NCBI GenBank assembly: GCA_025350175.1
Contig: JANXYF010000022.1
Coordinates: 1-9,887 of the forward strand
Source of the DNA: Nitrosopumilales archaeon
Lineage (GTDB): Archaea; Thermoproteota; Nitrososphaeria; Nitrososphaerales; Nitrosopumilaceae
Length of the DNA: 9,887 nucleotides
Direction: 5' to 3'
Shown: in pieces, positions 6,552 through 9,887 of the stretch
Layout: each line of letters opens with the position of its first letter
Numbering within the stretch: position 1 is the first letter of the stretch
The notes under the pieces: model-generated
Seen by the model: the letters and a program-made list of their open reading frames with translations, nothing else
Databases searched by the model: none
Told to the model about the DNA's origin: nothing
Position numbers and translations under genes: made by a program

Positions 6552-7259
6552 ATGTCCAATATAAGACCCCAGAACAGAAAGGCAATCAGTGTAGTTATGA
6601 CCACATTGATTATCTTGGTCGCATCAGTTGTTTTGGGAACAGGCGTTGTATTATTTGGTACTAGCCTTTTCCAGACTGCAGGACAGACTCAGTCTATCCA
6701 AAGCCAAGGTATCAAATTATGGGTTAACTCAACAGCACAGGGTACTACTAACTATGCATGGGGGGCAGCAGCTATTAGAAATAACGGAGATGTACTCGTA
6801 TCAGTGAATACAATACAGATTCGTGGAGTTAGTGTTCCATTTACGAGTTGGTATGTAGATTCTAATCAAACCGAAGTAGGCTCAGGTTCTAACTTCCAAG
6901 CAAACTTCAACTATACCAAAAATGATCAGCTAGGCAACATCATAGGTTCTGCTGCAAACGGCGGTGTAGTATCTCCAGCACTTGGTCCTTCCACATATTG
7001 CACTGCAACTGTTAGACCTGCGACTCAAGCTGGATTTACTACAATGATTATGGATACTGATGGTGCAGGAACAAATCTCCCATTATGTCTAAAACAGATA
7101 TCGGCTCCAGTTACTCTGAACCCAGGTGCAAAGATGATTGTGTACTTTAAAATGCCAACAGGTATAATTGGTCCTGTAGACGCAGGTTCCGCAGTCACTG
7201 TAAACATCTTCGCTGGTAACGTCGGTGGCCCAGCAACTGTAACTGTCGGAAACCCATAG
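6552..7259 (+). CDS. flaB: archaellin 2 (archaellum filament subunit)
   Basis: A 235-residue archaellin paralogue. The 11-residue leader MSNIRPQNRKA ends at the expected prepilin peptidase site before ISVVMTTLIILVASVVLG, the core helix. The outer domain carries sequons at N59, N105 and N120 and cysteines C150 and C179, matching those of archaellin 1. The N-terminal helix and the middle are highly similar to archaellin 1 while residues 60-100 and the C-terminal 55 differ more, so the two subunits may present different outer faces in one filament or be used in turn. The start is fixed by an in-frame TAA seven bases upstream; no Shine-Dalgarno site is evident. It is followed by a 55-base gap to flaI containing a T-rich run, so it may end its own strong transcript. 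Confidence 0.9.
   Translation: MSNIRPQNRKAISVVMTTLIILVASVVLGTGVVLFGTSLFQTAGQTQSIQSQGIKLWVNSTAQGTTNYAWGAAAIRNNGDVLVSVNTIQIRGVSVPFTSWYVDSNQTEVGSGSNFQANFNYTKNDQLGNIIGSAANGGVVSPALGPSTYCTATVRPATQAGFTTMIMDTDGAGTNLPLCLKQISAPVTLNPGAKMIVYFKMPTGIIGPVDAGSAVTVNIFAGNVGGPATVTVGNP
6897..7096 (+). repeat. near-identical internal block, copy in archaellin 2
   Basis: Partner of the 200-base block in archaellin 1: four differences (6939, 7046, 7052, 7085). Three of the four change the residue (Leu/Ile at 6939, Ile/Met at 7046 and 7052), and the one at 7085 is silent. Confidence 0.9.
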
Positions 7260-7314
7260 GGGGCGTTCAAATATACCCACAAATCTATTTTTTGATTTTC
7301 GGATTGATTAAAAC
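7260..7314 (+). promoter_or_regulatory. gap before flaI with T-rich run and possible TATA box
   Basis: AAATATAC at 7269-7276 is a possible TATA element about 40 bases before the flaI ATG, which would give a leader of roughly 17 bases. ATTTTTTGATTTT at 7288-7300 could end archaellin transcripts, and GGATTGAT at 7301-7308 is a weak ribosome-site match. Each is short, so flaI may also be read through from archaellin 2. Confidence 0.35.
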
Positions 7315-8859
7315 ATGGCAGACAAGAAGCCAAAAAATCAGATTGAAAGTTTTCTAACGTCTGACCTTGTTGTTGAGAATCAAGTAAACCAAATTCCGGA
7401 AGGCTTTGAAATAGTAAAAAAATATCCCTTACACCCTCCATTTAGCTATGTCAACATATTATACAATGAAGAAAAATCAATGTACATCTATTTTGTAGAT
7501 GAACTGAAATTAAACAAAGACGAAGCTGAAACATACAAAAAGTTGTATCGTCTTCTAGAAGAGAGCTTAGAATCAATAGATGAATCCAAGATAAATTCTA
7601 CATTTGATGAACAACTCAAAGAAGTGATTAAATCTAACGAAAAAATGTTTCTTAACTCTTCCAGCGTAAGTCTTGAGAAAGTCAAATACTATTTAAAAAG
7701 AGATATTGACGGATTTGGAATTATCGATGCATTGATGCACGATGTTAACATAGAAGATGTTAGCTGTAGTGGGCCTAATACTCCAATTTACATTTGGCAT
7801 AGGAATTATGATAGTATTCCGACAAATATTGCATACCCGACACATGATATCTTAAACTCATTTATTTCAAGAATTGTTTTTCGTGCAGGAAAACACATCA
7901 GCACAGCATTTCCAATTACTGATCTTGCACTCAAGGGTAATCATAGAATCTCCGTATTATACCAAAAGGAAGTAACTCCCAAAGGTACAAGTTTTACAAT
8001 AAGAAAATTCAAAGAGGATCCATATACAGTAGTTGATCTCATAAAATTTGGAACAATTAGTTATTCAATAGCCGCATATCTTTGGATGTTAGTTGAAGCA
8101 AAAATCTCATTTATTATAATAGGGCCAACAGGAAGTGGAAAAACCACAATACTAAATGCCATCACAGGACTTGTAAATCCAGATTACAAAATTTTCTCAG
8201 TAGAGGACGTATCTGAAATCAACATAAATCATGATAACTGGTTTAGCTTAATTTCAAGAAGTGGTTTTGGCCAATCACAAGAGGGTGAAATAGGACTTTA
8301 TGACTTGATAAAGGCAGGTGTTCGACATAGGCCTGATTATATTATAGTGGGAGAAATTAGAGGTTCTGAAGCTTATGTCATGTTTCAGGCAATGGCTACT
8401 GGACACGGAGGATTGTGTACCATGCACGCAGATAGCCTAGAGTCTGCAATAAAAAGACTACAGCAAAAACCAATGGATATTCCACCCGCATATGTCTCTT
8501 TGATGAATGTTGCCATTGTTGTTAAAAGAGTAAAGGAAAATGCTACTGGTCAAAGTGCAAGAAGGACCACAACTATAGATGAAATTGAAACCGCGTCAAA
8601 ATTTAATCATACATTTACTTGGAATCCAAAAAGTGATCATTTTGATGAGAATCTAACAGATAGTCATCTTCTAAAAAAATTATCTGAAACAACTGGGCAA
8701 GATTTTCCAGAAATACTAAAGGAACACAAAAAGAGAATGTCTATACTAAAATGGATGCTTCAAAACGATATTCGTGATTATAAAAAAGTCTCAGAGACTA
8801 TTGGAAAATATTACAGAGATCCTCAATCATTTCTTGACAAAATTGAAATGGGGCAATAG
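7315..8859 (+). CDS. flaI: archaellum motor ATPase FlaI (ArlI)
   Basis: A 514-residue secretion-superfamily ATPase (type II/IV, GspE-like) that powers archaellum assembly and rotation as a cytosolic hexamer under FlaJ. Walker A is GPTGSGKTT at 270-278, the Asp box VEDVSEI at 296-302, Walker B YIIVGEIRG at 342-350 with Glu347, and the His box TGHGGLCTMHAD at 362-373, all intact. The N-terminal domain (about 30-240) includes RISVLYQKEVTPKGTSFTIRKF, typical of this family before the core. Length is normal for FlaI, including a helical tail after about 430. FlaI is told from pilus ATPases mainly by context: two archaellins before it and a FlaJ-type platform after it; an archaeal pilus ATPase would share all motifs. 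It ends TAG at 8857-8859, one codon before the flaJ ATG in the same frame. FlaH, its usual partner, is not next to it. Confidence 0.93.
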   Translation: MADKKPKNQIESFLTSDLVVENQVNQIPEGFEIVKKYPLHPPFSYVNILYNEEKSMYIYFVDELKLNKDEAETYKKLYRLLEESLESIDESKINSTFDEQLKEVIKSNEKMFLNSSSVSLEKVKYYLKRDIDGFGIIDALMHDVNIEDVSCSGPNTPIYIWHRNYDSIPTNIAYPTHDILNSFISRIVFRAGKHISTAFPITDLALKGNHRISVLYQKEVTPKGTSFTIRKFKEDPYTVVDLIKFGTISYSIAAYLWMLVEAKISFIIIGPTGSGKTTILNAITGLVNPDYKIFSVEDVSEININHDNWFSLISRSGFGQSQEGEIGLYDLIKAGVRHRPDYIIVGEIRGSEAYVMFQAMATGHGGLCTMHADSLESAIKRLQQKPMDIPPAYVSLMNVAIVVKRVKENATGQSARRTTTIDEIETASKFNHTFTWNPKSDHFDENLTDSHLLKKLSETTGQDFPEILKEHKKRMSILKWMLQNDIRDYKKVSETIGKYYRDPQSFLDKIEMGQ

Positions 8860-8862
8860 CTG

Positions 8863-9887
8863 ATGCTATCATTTAAGAGTCTAAGCGAGGCTGATTATGC
8901 AAAAAAACAGGGTAAAAAGATTGATGGTGAATTGCCTTTTTTTATCGCTATCGTAACACTTCTTGCATCAAGTGGTCTTGGACCATATGTCATACTTCAA
9001 AAGATAAAAGAGATTAATTTACTTCCAACAGTCAGACAAGAATCCATAAAACTTCTCAAGAGAATAGATTTGCTTGGAATAGACCCATTAACTGCAATGG
9101 GTCAAGCAAAAGACAAGCCCTCATCTAAAGCCCTTGGTGAATTTCTAAGTGGGTATGTATCTGCAATTCAAAGTGGCGGAAATGTGATAAGCTATCTGAA
9201 AAGCAAAATGCTAAGCTCCTTTGAAAGACTTGAGAGCCGAGAGAAGGTATCTGTTGAGAAACTAAGTGGAGTAGTTCATGCATGGCTTACCATGCAGATT
9301 GTAGTTCTTGCAGTATTCATATTGGTAGCTTCAATTGGCTCGACTCCTCTCTCTGGATACATGTCTGCTCCGACCGCGTCAAATTCCGATCCCCCATACA
9401 TCATATTGATAATAGCTCCAATAATGTCAGGTTTCTTCATATATGTTGCAAAGGACCTCATGTTTTCAAACATACCTGAACTGAATGCAAAAAAAATCAT
9501 CAAGTATGCAGTACCTCCAATTGCCATAGGGACTGCATTGATTCTAAGTGGCATACTTTCTCAATTTAATGCAAACTCATACGTATTAGCTATATCCCTA
9601 GCAGTTGCTTCTATCTGGCCAACAATTCAATTCCAAAAAACATATCAAAAGAATTTAGATGCTGAGACTGCAACCCCTCAAATTTTACGTGATATAACAG
9701 AAGCAAGAAAAGCTGGTATCGGCCCAGAAAAATGTATTGCTCATGCCTGTAACAGAACAGGGTATGGAAAATTTACTCCAGTTGCAAATTCAATAGGAAG
9801 TAAATTGGAATGGGGTGTTCCAATCAATAATATTTACGAGTCTATAAAATCTGAAGTAAATAATTTTCAAGTCCTAATAAGTTTTAG
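8863..9887 (+). CDS. flaJ: archaellum membrane platform FlaJ (ArlJ), 3' end outside window
   Basis: An open frame of 341 codons from the ATG at 8863 with no stop before the window ends; full FlaJ proteins are longer, so the C-terminal part is missing. It is a GspF/TadC-type (T2SF) polytopic protein on which the archaellum is built and which FlaI drives. A cytosolic helical domain spans about 20-130 (FFIAIVTLLASSGLGPYVILQKI near 26-48 is its conserved opening). Hydrophobic segments follow at about 138-158, 178-198, 215-235 and 240-257, and a second cytosolic helical domain starts near 265 (TPQILRDITEARKAGIGPEKCI), repeating the pattern of the first. Only CTG lies between the flaI stop and this ATG, so translation is coupled. 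The assignment is firm as a T2SF platform; archaellum rather than pilus use rests on the archaellins and FlaI alongside. Confidence 0.9.
   Translation, partial: MLSFKSLSEADYAKKQGKKIDGELPFFIAIVTLLASSGLGPYVILQKIKEINLLPTVRQESIKLLKRIDLLGIDPLTAMGQAKDKPSSKALGEFLSGYVSAIQSGGNVISYLKSKMLSSFERLESREKVSVEKLSGVVHAWLTMQIVVLAVFILVASIGSTPLSGYMSAPTASNSDPPYIILIIAPIMSGFFIYVAKDLMFSNIPELNAKKIIKYAVPPIAIGTALILSGILSQFNANSYVLAISLAVASIWPTIQFQKTYQKNLDAETATPQILRDITEARKAGIGPEKCIAHACNRTGYGKFTPVANSIGSKLEWGVPINNIYESIKSEVNNFQVLISF

Noticed and set aside
5547..7096. Mobile element explaining the repeated blocks
   Set aside because: The repeats are homologous parts of tandem paralogues with no transposase, terminal inverted repeats or target duplications.
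7025..7441. Minus-strand open frame of 138 codons
   Set aside because: Spans archaellin 2 end, the gap and flaI start on the wrong strand; no coherent protein features.
9276..9554. Open frames on both strands inside the last gene
   Set aside because: Both fall inside the flaJ frame, which has clear T2SF features and continues through to the window end.

Overview
The window looks like an AT-rich chromosomal segment of an archaeon, most likely an ammonia-oxidising thaumarchaeon (Nitrososphaerota). The grounds are archaellins with archaeal class III (prepilin-type) leaders, an archaellum motor ATPase (FlaI/ArlI) followed by its membrane platform (FlaJ/ArlJ), archaeal TATA boxes close to start codons, and a secreted coiled-coil/cysteine-repeat protein of a style common in that group. 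The lineage is an inference from style; no rRNA or phylogenetic marker is present.

Layout: (1) 26-772 (-) is a secreted cysteine-rich protein with its own TATA box, probably translated from a leaderless mRNA with a GTG start. (2) 2837-958 (-) is a three-gene run: a cytosolic protein of unknown function with a faint SecB-like look, then two pilin/archaellin-like membrane-anchored glycoprotein candidates that overlap by ATGA and may play the part of the archaellum stator proteins FlaF/FlaG. (3) A 93-bp divergent intergenic region separates this from 2931-5513 (+), a MoxR-type AAA+ ATPase abutting a von Willebrand factor A (VWA, MIDAS-containing) protein, the classic two-component chaperone/metal-insertase arrangement. 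(4) 5547-7259 (+) holds two tandem archaellin genes that share a duplicated promoter block and a 200-bp almost identical internal block. (5) 7315-9887 (+) is flaI followed by flaJ, which runs off the window.

How they work together: the archaellins are processed by a prepilin peptidase (not in the window), energised by FlaI, and assembled on FlaJ. The pilin-like pair on the opposite strand may form the pseudoperiplasmic anchor. The MoxR-VWA pair sits between these two structural arms of the locus, so a role in archaellum assembly or remodelling is an attractive but unproven idea. FlaH, normally beside FlaI, is not seen here and could lie beyond flaJ.

Most notable: the embedded MoxR-VWA module, the archaellin gene-conversion block, a conserved inverted repeat at both archaellin promoters, an in-frame upstream ATG with a stop before archaellin 2, and the flaI TAG codon that is separated in frame by a single codon from the flaJ ATG.
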